From UBA4655 sp964585575 (GTDB lineage: Bacteria > Planctomycetota > Planctomycetia > Pirellulales > UBA1268), in contig CAZPEM010000023.1 of the NCBI GenBank assembly GCA_964585575.1, forward strand, positions 1-29,581: DNA of 29,581 nt, written 5' to 3'. Made by a program: the position numbers and the translations under genes. Below, piece after piece: positions 17,974-25,719 of the stretch (within the stretch, counting starts at the first letter, position 1; each line of letters opens with the position of its first letter). Below the pieces are notes generated by a model. That model was given only the letters and a program-made list of their open reading frames with translations. It ran no database searches and had not been told where the DNA came from.

Positions 17974-18677
17974 CCGTCCGCACTTCGGTCCCGCAGTTAA
18001 TCGTGCCGCCGATGCCGGAGTGCTGGAGTCGCATCGGCGTCGCGGGCGATCGCAGTTGTCCGGAACTCGAGACCTTCATCCACTGCCGAAACTGCCCGGT
18101 GCTCGCCGAAGCCGCCCGCACCTTCTTCGACCGCCCCGCCCCCGACGGCTACGTGGAAAGCTGGTCGGCGATCCTCGAAGAGCCGCCCGTCGCCGCGACG
18201 CCCGACGCCACGAGCGTCCTGATCTTCCGCCTCGCCGAGGAATGGTTCGCACTGCCGACGAGCGTCCTCGTCGAGGTGACGACACTGCGGCCGCTCCACT
18301 CCGTGCCGCACCGGACCGGCGGGGTGCTGGCGGGGATCGTGAACATCCGCGGCCAACTGCAGCTGTGCATCTCGCTGGCGTCGCTGCTCGGGATGGAAGC
18401 CGCACCCACGGACCGGCCCCACGACGGGATCGGGCTCACCGGCACCACCGGGCGGCTCCTCCTGGTCGAGTGGAACGGCCGTCGCTGGGTGTTCGCGGTC
18501 GAGGAAGTGGCCGGAGTGCATTCGGTCCCCAGGGCGACGATGCGGGCGGTGCCGTCGACCGTGAGCCAGTCGTCGCAACGAGCGACCCAGGCGCTCTTCG
18601 ACTGGCAGAACGCATCCGTCGGGCTGCTCGACGAGGCGCGATTGATCGACGGACTCGACGGGCTCGTATCCGGTTAG
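17970..18677 (+). CDS. wspD: Second CheW protein with N-terminal cysteine motif, WspD-like
   Basis: A 235-residue CheW. The N-terminal 45 residues carry the WspD hallmark ECWSRIGVAGDRSCPELE followed by HCRNCPVL, with cysteines at 18, 30, 39 and 42 that could bind a metal or iron-sulfur cluster (inference). The CheW domain follows (about 75-225): FRLAEEWFALPTSVLVEVT, the run GGVLAGIVNIRGQLQLCISL, and a C-terminal strand set. It is expected to bridge receptor and CheA alongside the first CheW, perhaps at a different site in the array. Its ATG at 17970 overlaps the previous stop, with GGGAT upstream, and it ends with TAG at 18675-18677. Confidence 0.9.
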   Translation: MTVRTSVPQLIVPPMPECWSRIGVAGDRSCPELETFIHCRNCPVLAEAARTFFDRPAPDGYVESWSAILEEPPVAATPDATSVLIFRLAEEWFALPTSVLVEVTTLRPLHSVPHRTGGVLAGIVNIRGQLQLCISLASLLGMEAAPTDRPHDGIGLTGTTGRLLLVEWNGRRWVFAVEEVAGVHSVPRATMRAVPSTVSQSSQRATQALFDWQNASVGLLDEARLIDGLDGLVSG

Positions 18678-18697
18678 GAACCCTTCAGGAACGTGAC

Positions 18698-21064
18698 GTG
18701 GCCGAAGACCTGAGCGGATTCTCGCTGCTCGAGCTGTTCAAGCTGGAAGCGGAAAGCCAGACGGCGATCCTTTCGGCCGGCGTGCTGGCGATCGAGGAAT
18801 CGAGCCGCTCCCCGCAGACGATCGAGGCGATGATGCGGGCGGCCCATTCGCTGAAGGGGGCGGCACGGATCGTGGCGCTCGAGCCGGCGGTCCACGTCGC
18901 GCACGCCCTCGAAGACTGCTTCGTCGCTGCCGGCAAGGGCACGCTGACGCTCCAGGCCGGCCACGTCGACGTGCTGCTCGAGGCGGTCGATTTCCTCGCG
19001 TCGATCGCCCGCGACGCCGACCCGCTCACGGAGGGAAGCTCGTGGCCGGCCCGGGCGGAAAGACTCGTGGCCGATCTCGCATCGCTCCCGGCGCGACCGT
19101 CCACGCCGACTGCGACGACCGCCTCCGAGACGCCACAAAAGGCCGAGCCCGGCGAGACGCCGCCTCCCGAGCCGCCCGCGCGGCAGGCGACCGCCCAGGC
19201 AGCGGTGGTCGAGCCCGCTCCTGCGTCGGCGCCGGCCGAGCCGGCCCCGGCCGCGGCTCCCGAGGCACCGCCCGAAGCCTCTCCCGCGAAGTCGCGCATC
19301 AACGAACCGGTCGACAGGGTCGTGCGAGTGTCGGCCGACAGTCTCACGCGTCTCGTCGGCCTCGCGGGGGAGTCGCTCGTGGAGGCGAGGCAACTGCGTC
19401 CATTCGTGGACGCGATCCTGCGACTGCGAGGACGTCAGCTCGAACTGTGCGACGCCATCGGGCTGCTCGAGGAACGCCTGCGGGCGTCCGACTCCCCGAT
19501 CCCGGCGGCCGACGCGGACCTCCTCGCACGATCCCGCCGGCACTCGGAGGATCTCCTGACCGAGTTCACCGCACAGATCGAGGATTTCGAGGCGTTCGCC
19601 CGCCGCAACGAGGATCTCTCGGCGCGTCTGCACCACGAGGTCATTCAGAGCCGGATGCGGCCGCTCGCCGACGGGATCCGCGGCTTTCCCAGGCTCGTCC
19701 GCGACGTTTCCCGCACCCTCGGGAAACAGGTTCGTTTCGAGGTGATCGGCGACCAGACGGGCGTGGACCGGGACATTCTCGACAAGCTCGAGGCGCCCCT
19801 GTCGCACCTCGTTCGCAATGCCCTCGACCATGGCATCGAGACGCCCGACGAGCGGAAGGCGGCCGGAAAGCCCCCCGCCGGCACAATCCGGCTCGAGGCC
19901 AGGCACCGCGCCGGCATGCTCAGCATCACGCTCTCCGACGACGGCTGCGGCATCGATGTCGAACGACTGCGGACGAAGGCCGTCTCCCGCGGCCTCGTCG
20001 CCGCTCAGGTCGCCGGCCAGTTGACGGAGGTCGAGCTGCTCGAGTTTCTCTTTCTTCCCGGGTTCTCCACGAAGGAGCAGGTCACGGAGATCTCCGGCCG
20101 CGGCGTCGGCCTCGACGTCGTGCAGACGATGGTGAAGGCCGTCGGCGGAAACGTCCGTGTCGCCACGCAGCCGGGCCGCCAGACCACCTTCACGATGCAG
20201 CTCCCGATCACGATGTCGGTCATCCGCGCCCTTCTCGTGGAGATCGGCGGCGAGCCCTACGCCTTCCCCCTCACGCGAATCGACCAGATCCTCTTCTGTC
20301 CGCACGGCTCGCTGCGCACCGTCGAGGGGAGGCAGTATTTCGACCGGGACGGCGCCGCGATCGGCCTCGTCATGGCGACCCAGGTTCTCGGACTGGAATC
20401 GAATGGAACGCCTGCGGACCCGATGCCCGTCGTCGTGATCAGCGATCGCGGCCAGCAGTTCGGAATGATCGTGGACGCGTTTCTCGGCGAACGGGATCTC
20501 GAGGTGCGGCCGCTCGACCCGAGGCTCGGCAAGGTGCCCGACATCAACTCGGCATCGCTCCTCGAAAACGGCAATCCGGTTCTCATCGTCGATGTCGAGG
20601 ATCTCGTCAGGTCGATCGACAACCTCCTGGCCGGCCGTCGGCTCTCCCGTGTGGAGATGGAGCGGATCGCGGAACAGGAACGCCGACGCAAGAGGATCCT
20701 CGTCGTCGACGACTCGATAACCGTCCGGGAGCTCGAGCGACAGCTTCTCCAGTCCCGTGGGTTCGCGGTCGACGTCGCGGTCGACGGCATGGACGGATGG
20801 AACGCCGTTCGCTCCGGCCACTACGACCTCGTGGTGACCGACGTCGACATGCCCCGCATGGACGGGATTGGCCTCGTGGCGCTCATCAAGGCCGACCCGT
20901 CGCGGAAGGACGTTCCCGTCGTGATCGTGTCGTACAAGGACCGGGAGGAGGACCGTCTCCGCGGACTCGACGCGGGCGCCAACCGCTATCTCACGAAGAG
21001 CAGCTTCCACGACGAGACGTTTCTCAATACGATCATCGACCTGATCGGAGAGGCATCCTCTTGA
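18698..21064 (+). CDS. wspE: CheA-REC hybrid histidine kinase, WspE-like
   Basis: A 788-residue kinase. Domains in order: HPt with phosphorylatable H50 in AHSLKGAAR; a proline/alanine/glutamate linker (about 125-205); dimerisation helices; the GHKL ATPase, with the N box HLVRNALDHGIE (about 367-378), G1 DDGCGID (about 412) and G2 GRGVGLDVV (about 466); a CheW-like regulatory domain (about 505-650); and a C-terminal receiver starting near 666 (RILVVDDSITVRELERQLL) with phosphoacceptor D715 in TDVDMP. CheA fused to REC is the WspE architecture. Start GTG at 18698 is chosen because AGGA lies seven bases upstream and it gives the family N-terminus AEDLSGFSLLELFKLE. It begins 20 bases after wspD and ends overlapping wspF. 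Confidence 0.95.
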   Translation: MAEDLSGFSLLELFKLEAESQTAILSAGVLAIEESSRSPQTIEAMMRAAHSLKGAARIVALEPAVHVAHALEDCFVAAGKGTLTLQAGHVDVLLEAVDFLASIARDADPLTEGSSWPARAERLVADLASLPARPSTPTATTASETPQKAEPGETPPPEPPARQATAQAAVVEPAPASAPAEPAPAAAPEAPPEASPAKSRINEPVDRVVRVSADSLTRLVGLAGESLVEARQLRPFVDAILRLRGRQLELCDAIGLLEERLRASDSPIPAADADLLARSRRHSEDLLTEFTAQIEDFEAFARRNEDLSARLHHEVIQSRMRPLADGIRGFPRLVRDVSRTLGKQVRFEVIGDQTGVDRDILDKLEAPLSHLVRNALDHGIETPDERKAAGKPPAGTIRLEARHRAGMLSITLSDDGCGIDVERLRTKAVSRGLVAAQVAGQLTEVELLEFLFLPGFSTKEQVTEISGRGVGLDVVQTMVKAVGGNVRVATQPGRQTTFTMQLPITMSVIRALLVEIGGEPYAFPLTRIDQILFCPHGSLRTVEGRQYFDRDGAAIGLVMATQVLGLESNGTPADPMPVVVISDRGQQFGMIVDAFLGERDLEVRPLDPRLGKVPDINSASLLENGNPVLIVDVEDLVRSIDNLLAGRRLSRVEMERIAEQERRRKRILVVDDSITVRELERQLLQSRGFAVDVAVDGMDGWNAVRSGHYDLVVTDVDMPRMDGIGLVALIKADPSRKDVPVVIVSYKDREEDRLRGLDAGANRYLTKSSFHDETFLNTIIDLIGEASS

Positions 21065-22062
21065 AAATCGGCATCGTCAACGACGTCCGCGCAGCCTGCG
21101 AGGCGCTTCGCCGCGTCGTGGACAGCCTCCCCGATCACGAGATCGCCTGGACGGCCGCCAACGGCGTCGAGGCCGTCGCCATGGCCAAGCGAGACCGGCC
21201 CGACCTGATCCTGATGGACCTGATCATGCCCCATCTCGACGGCGTCGAGGCGACGCGGCAGATCATGGCATCCGCGCCGTGCGCGATCCTCGTGGTGACC
21301 GCCACCGTCAGCGGCAACATTTCGCTGGTGTACGAGGCGATGGGACACGGGGCGCTCGACGCCGTCGACACGCCGATCCTCGGGCCTGCGGGGGAGGTGA
21401 GCGGCGCCGGGGCGCTCGTCGAGAAGATCGGCACGATCGCCAAGCTCATCGGCGCGACCGTTTCCCGCAGGCCGGCGGCGACCACGGCCCGCTCCTCGCC
21501 TCCCCGGCTCCTCGTGATCGGAGCATCGACCGGCGGACCGAAGGCGGTCTCCGACCTGCTCGTGGCCCTTCCGCGGGATTGGAACGTGGCGACGGTCGTC
21601 GTGCAGCATGTCGATGTGGCCTTCTCGCAGGGGCTCGCCAAGTGGCTCGGCGACCGCACCGGCCGCCCGGTCCGCGTGGCCGAGCACGGGCAGGTTCCCC
21701 AGGCCGGGGACGTGCTCCTCGCCGGCACGAACGACCACATGATTCTCGCGAAGTCGAGGCAGCTCGAATACAGCGTCGAACCGAAGGACGTCTTCTTCCG
21801 GCCGAGCGTGGACGTGTTTTTCTCGAGCGTCGCGGAACACTGGCCCAGGACCGGCGCGGCGATCCTGCTGACGGGCATGGGCCGCGACGGTGCGGCCGGC
21901 CTCTCCAAGCTCCGCGCTCGTGGCTGGCATACGATCGCCCAGGACGAGAAGACGAGCGTGGTCTGGAGCATGCCCAAGGCCGCGATCGACGCGGGCGCCG
22001 CCTGCGAGGTGCTTCCGATCGACCAGATGCCTCGCGTGCTTCAGGCCAGACTGCCCGACTGA
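21061..22062 (+). CDS. wspF: CheB-type receptor methylesterase, WspF-like
   Basis: A 333-residue response regulator that removes receptor methyl groups. REC domain: KIGIVNDVRAACEALRRVV with the phosphoacceptor D53 in LMDLIMP. The acid pair at the start is Asn-Asp (N7-D8), as in WspF, not Asp-Asp as in ordinary CheB. The esterase domain has the catalytic triad S156 (GASTGGPKA), H183 (VVQHVD) and D276 (TGMGRDGAAG). The start is the rare TTG at 21061, overlapping the TGA of the preceding gene as TTGA, with GGAGAGG eight bases upstream. It is the last gene of the operon. In Pseudomonas a diguanylate cyclase gene (wspR) follows; here a convergent amidase gene ends 12 bp away instead. Confidence 0.93.
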   Translation: MKIGIVNDVRAACEALRRVVDSLPDHEIAWTAANGVEAVAMAKRDRPDLILMDLIMPHLDGVEATRQIMASAPCAILVVTATVSGNISLVYEAMGHGALDAVDTPILGPAGEVSGAGALVEKIGTIAKLIGATVSRRPAATTARSSPPRLLVIGASTGGPKAVSDLLVALPRDWNVATVVVQHVDVAFSQGLAKWLGDRTGRPVRVAEHGQVPQAGDVLLAGTNDHMILAKSRQLEYSVEPKDVFFRPSVDVFFSSVAEHWPRTGAAILLTGMGRDGAAGLSKLRARGWHTIAQDEKTSVVWSMPKAAIDAGAACEVLPIDQMPRVLQARLPD

Positions 22063-22074
22063 CGACGGAGGACG

Positions 22075-23604
22075 TCAGGCGGAAAGGCATCCATCCAGGT
22101 GCCGCATCACGTCGAGCAACGTCGCCTCGCGGCCGTCGACGGCGATCACCTGCACTCCGATCGGCAGCCCCTCGCTGCCCTCGTCCGTCCTCGCAGCCTC
22201 CCTGAGAACCGGGTCGCGGGAGTCGTCGCGACCACGACACTCGTCGGAATGGACGCGGGTGACCGGCACGACTCCTGACGGGAGGTCGAGCAGGCTCGCG
22301 AGGCAGCAGGGAACACCCGCCAGCAGGAGCGAAGACGCCGTCCCATGCCGCAGCGCCGGCAGTGCGAACACGGGGCAGACGATCGCGTCGGGGGCCCGTC
22401 CGGCGGCATCCCGCCATTCGGTGGCCAATCGCCGGCGGATCTCCTCGCGACGCGCCATGAGAACCTCGAATCCCCGCCGCGCACGCGGCCCGGTCTCGAG
22501 CAGCGCCCTCGCCTCGAGCTCGCGGCCGGCGAGCCTCGCGAACACGGCCAAGCCAGGCCGGAAAAGGCGGGGCAAACCCGCGATTGCGAGGCTGCGGGCG
22601 ATGTCCGGCATCGGTCGGTCGGTGCCGAGCAGATCTCGGATGCTGCGCCCGCCGTCGCTCGAGAGGATGGCGAGATGCAGCCAGGCCGCCTCTTCGGCCA
22701 ACGTCGGCGAAACCGCCGCGACCTCGAGCCCGGCCTGCGCCAGCCTCGCGACCGCCTCGCGAACGCCTCGCCGCACGGCGGGGGACGGCGAAATCGGTCC
22801 CGTCTCGTCCCACCAGCCGACCCTCAACGGACGTGCCTCGACGCCCGGGCACTCCCATCCAGCCGGACGGTCGAGGATGGCATCGAGCACGACCGCCAGA
22901 TCCTCGACGGTGCGGGCGAAGAAGCCGGCCCGCGGTCGCAGGCACGTCAGATGCGGCATCGTGTCGAACGCGCCGCACGGCCCGAGCGACGAGGAGCTTG
23001 GCACGATGCTCGCGACGCCACACGCATGGGCGGGCTGACGCATGCTGCCGGCCAGATCGGTGCCGACGGCGAGCGGCACGACACGGGCGGCGACGAGCGC
23101 CGCGTCGCCGCCGCTCGATCCCCCGGGCCCACGGCCGGGACAGTCCGGATGGAGCGTGCGGCCCCAGACCGGGTTTTCACAGTCGAACTGGAACATCGCC
23201 TGCGGCACGTTCGCCTTGCCCACCACAACCACTCCGGCCCGCGAGAGCCGGCGGACCAACTCACCCGATTCGGCATCAATGCGGTCGATTCGGGACGGTA
23301 TGCCAAGCGTGGTCGCGAGCCCCTCGACCGCGAAACATTCCTTCACGCTCGCCATCACGCCGGCGAGCGGCCCGCATCCTCCTGCGTCGAGCGCCGCCGC
23401 CTCCCCCATCGCAGCCTCGTGCCGCGGTTGCACGAGGGCATTGAGCCGACGGTCGGGGGCGGCATGGGTCGCCCGAAACCGTTCGAGGTGACGCTGCCAG
23501 AAGTCGAGCACGGAAGCCCGGCCGGCCCGAACGGCCGCCACGGCACCGACGACCGTCGATGGAAGCCGCTCGTGATCAGCCGCAGGCTCTCGTTCCAAGA
23601 TCAC
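22075..23604 (-). CDS. Amidase-signature hydrolase, FAAH-like
   Basis: A 509-residue Ser-Ser-Lys amidase. The triad can be read: K88 (MASVKECFAVEG), cis-Ser S163 (GPGGSSGGDAAL) and nucleophile S187 (VGTDLAGSMRQPA). The spacing K to S to S is 75 and 99 residues from the lysine, the same as in mammalian fatty acid amide hydrolase. Further similarities are FDCENPVWGRTLHP and LPIGVQVIA at the end. Such enzymes hydrolyse small or fatty amides; the substrate is unknown. The start GTG at 23604 overlaps the stop of the upstream gene (GTGA), so the two are probably co-translated. It converges on the sensory operon (12-bp gap). It is less likely to be GatA, because no gatB/gatC is adjacent and the sequence follows FAAH more closely. 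Confidence 0.88.
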   Translation of the reverse strand: MILEREPAADHERLPSTVVGAVAAVRAGRASVLDFWQRHLERFRATHAAPDRRLNALVQPRHEAAMGEAAALDAGGCGPLAGVMASVKECFAVEGLATTLGIPSRIDRIDAESGELVRRLSRAGVVVVGKANVPQAMFQFDCENPVWGRTLHPDCPGRGPGGSSGGDAALVAARVVPLAVGTDLAGSMRQPAHACGVASIVPSSSSLGPCGAFDTMPHLTCLRPRAGFFARTVEDLAVVLDAILDRPAGWECPGVEARPLRVGWWDETGPISPSPAVRRGVREAVARLAQAGLEVAAVSPTLAEEAAWLHLAILSSDGGRSIRDLLGTDRPMPDIARSLAIAGLPRLFRPGLAVFARLAGRELEARALLETGPRARRGFEVLMARREEIRRRLATEWRDAAGRAPDAIVCPVFALPALRHGTASSLLLAGVPCCLASLLDLPSGVVPVTRVHSDECRGRDDSRDPVLREAARTDEGSEGLPIGVQVIAVDGREATLLDVMRHLDGCLSA

Positions 23605-25610
23605 TCGAGCGGGAAAAGCTCCTCGGTGGCGGGGGCCGGGGCCTTCTGCTCCTCAGGCAGGGCATTCTCGGCAGCGGCGGTCACCGGCTCGAACCGTTCG
23701 CATACCGCCGCCCAGACGACGCCCGGCTCGAAAACGAGCCCGAGGACGACGATCGCATCCCCTTCGGACGCTTCGGGCCGCGACCGGGAGAGCACTGCGA
23801 CCTCCGGCACCGCCGGATCGTCGCTGACCCGCGCCCGCGAGACCCACCAGACGCCGACCTTCCTCGTACCGCCGAGAACGGCGGGAAGGACCACCCCGTC
23901 CGACGTTCGTCCGCGTGACTTGAGCCACATCCGCGAGAGCTTCGCGAATTGCTCGCTGGCCCGATCATCGGCGAGGATCCGACCGATCGTCCTTCTCAAG
24001 GCGGGCGAGACGGGCGCGAACTCGGCGCCCGAACCCGACGCTTCCTGCTCGATCGCCACGACCTCCGCACCGACCTTGGAGATCGCCGTGTACCAATCCT
24101 TGAGGAGCCGCTTGTACTCCGGATCCTGCTCGGAGGCGTCGAGCAACCGGCTCGTCACCACGTCGGCGGAGGAGACGGCCGCATCGAGCGCGGAGGTGTC
24201 GAGGGACGGCGGCCGCCTGGGTTCGACGGGTTTCGGCGTCGATGCGACCGCATTACCGACCCCGGCAGCATCACCGTCTCCGGCAGTAATGATCCCGGCA
24301 TCGGTCGCAGCCGGTTCGTCCGTGACACCACCTTTCTCGGATCCGCCGCCTTGCTGGCGTGCACCGTCCTCCTCGGCCCCGCCGGCGTCCGCAACGAGGT
24401 CATCGAGCGATCGGGAAGCCACGGCCACCTCCGGACCCGCGGCCATCCGCGGCAGCCCACGGCCGCCCTGCCCCGCCACCTGGAACTCCGGTGGCAGCAG
24501 GAACGCAAGCGATGCCGGCATCTTCGGCGCGATCTGGAATGGATCCTTCTTGAATCCCCAGAAGAGAATGCCGATTGCGATCGGGATCGCCAGCGCGCCG
24601 CCGAGGAGCACGCTCACCACCGCGGCAACACCTCCGCCTCCCGAGCGTCTCTTGATCACCCGCCGGACCGTCGGGACGGTGGCACCAGTGGCTGCCGCCA
24701 GGCCGCCAGTCGCTGCCGCCAAGCCGCCGGCATCGCCGAACCCCCCGTCGGGCTGTGCCGCGTCGGCGGCGGTGTCGAAGGCAGGGCCACCGAACGGATT
24801 CTCGTCCTCCGACGGAACCGCCAAAACATCGGTCGACGTCGCGTCTGCTGCTTCCCCCCAGTCCTCGAAGGAAAGGATTCCCGACTGGCCCGTTCCGATC
24901 TGGATGGCGGAACCGCCTTCCTGCGACTGCCCTACGAGCGACTCTCCTTCACCGGGCCCCGCCTCTCCTACGACGAGCGATTCGCCCGGCTCGGCCGACT
25001 CCCAAGGCTCGGCGATCGACGACGGCAGATCCGAGTCGGGTTGGGCAAAGGCGACGATCCCGGGATCGACCCCGGAGTCGGCGGCGTCCTCGAGATGCGC
25101 CAGCGCATCCGCGTCCTCTCCCACGCCATGCCACTGCCCCCCTTCACGGAGCCCGTGGTCCTCGTCGCGGCTTCCCCGATCCTCTGCCGGAAGCTTGGAC
25201 TCCGCCGGAAGCCCGGCGTCCGCGGGGGGGAACACCACGAGTGGCGACTCCGACGCATTCGCGGAATCACTCTCCGCGGCCGCAAATGGATCGCCTGCGT
25301 TCCAGGCGGATTCGTCGGTGAACACGCCATCCTGCGCGCCGAGCGACAACGCATCGAAGGCCGGAACGCTGGCCGCATCGGCGTCGGTCGGCGACTCCGC
25401 GGGCGTCGGCGTGACCTCCGGAGCGAACCCCTTGGCCGCATCATCCACGGCCGGCCCATGATCTCCCGTCTCGTCCAACAGGGACTCGAACCCGGGAAAC
25501 TCGAAGGAGTCGCCCCCGGTCATCGCCGCGTCGGAGTCAAGCCCCGCCCACGGATCGTCCGCGCCATCGCCTGACCCACCCGAACCGAAGTTCTTGTCAT
25601 CGTCTGCCAT
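23601..25610 (-). CDS. Acidic single-pass membrane protein of unknown function
   Basis: A 669-residue protein I do not recognise. Residues 1-310 are low-complexity, Asp/Glu/Ser/Gly/Ala-rich and probably disordered, with a short direct repeat GGLAAAT (about 296-309). A basic cluster VRRVIKRR (316-322) precedes one transmembrane helix (about 327-352), which by the positive-inside rule puts the N-terminus in the cytoplasm. The remaining 315 residues are outside: the motif DPFQIAPKMPASLAFLLPPEF just after the membrane, a variable stretch, a helical region (about 480-590) and a beta-rich end (KVGVWWVSRARVSDDPAVPE). The ATG at 25610 is preceded by GGGAG. Its stop overlaps the amidase start, so the pair likely works together. 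Its acid-rich composition resembles planctomycete scaffold-type proteins, but function is open. Confidence 0.8.
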   Translation of the reverse strand: MADDDKNFGSGGSGDGADDPWAGLDSDAAMTGGDSFEFPGFESLLDETGDHGPAVDDAAKGFAPEVTPTPAESPTDADAASVPAFDALSLGAQDGVFTDESAWNAGDPFAAAESDSANASESPLVVFPPADAGLPAESKLPAEDRGSRDEDHGLREGGQWHGVGEDADALAHLEDAADSGVDPGIVAFAQPDSDLPSSIAEPWESAEPGESLVVGEAGPGEGESLVGQSQEGGSAIQIGTGQSGILSFEDWGEAADATSTDVLAVPSEDENPFGGPAFDTAADAAQPDGGFGDAGGLAAATGGLAAATGATVPTVRRVIKRRSGGGGVAAVVSVLLGGALAIPIAIGILFWGFKKDPFQIAPKMPASLAFLLPPEFQVAGQGGRGLPRMAAGPEVAVASRSLDDLVADAGGAEEDGARQQGGGSEKGGVTDEPAATDAGIITAGDGDAAGVGNAVASTPKPVEPRRPPSLDTSALDAAVSSADVVTSRLLDASEQDPEYKRLLKDWYTAISKVGAEVVAIEQEASGSGAEFAPVSPALRRTIGRILADDRASEQFAKLSRMWLKSRGRTSDGVVLPAVLGGTRKVGVWWVSRARVSDDPAVPEVAVLSRSRPEASEGDAIVVLGLVFEPGVVWAAVCERFEPVTAAAENALPEEQKAPAPATEELFPLE

Positions 25611-25719
25611 GATGTGCTCCCGAGGACGGAATTCTACCATCGGACGCCCGTGGGGGTGCAAAGCCTGCCCGCCGCGGATTTCCGCCGCCCGAACAGCCCC
25701 TCGCCCCCGCCCGACGGCC
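25611..25719. other. Intergenic, no gene seen
   Basis: 109 bases between the membrane-protein gene start and the end of the carboxypeptidase gene. It carries the ribosome site of the former; no hairpin or promoter stands out. Confidence 0.5.

Noticed and set aside
18674..21010. 778-codon minus-strand frame opposite the CheA gene
   Set aside because: The composition is His/Arg/Asp/Gly-rich with no motif, and the plus strand carries an unmistakable CheA-REC.
22075..23604. Glutamyl-tRNA amidotransferase subunit A or allophanate hydrolase
   Set aside because: No gatB, gatC or urea carboxylase gene is adjacent, there is no C-terminal allophanate-hydrolase extension, and the sequence around the triad is FAAH-like.
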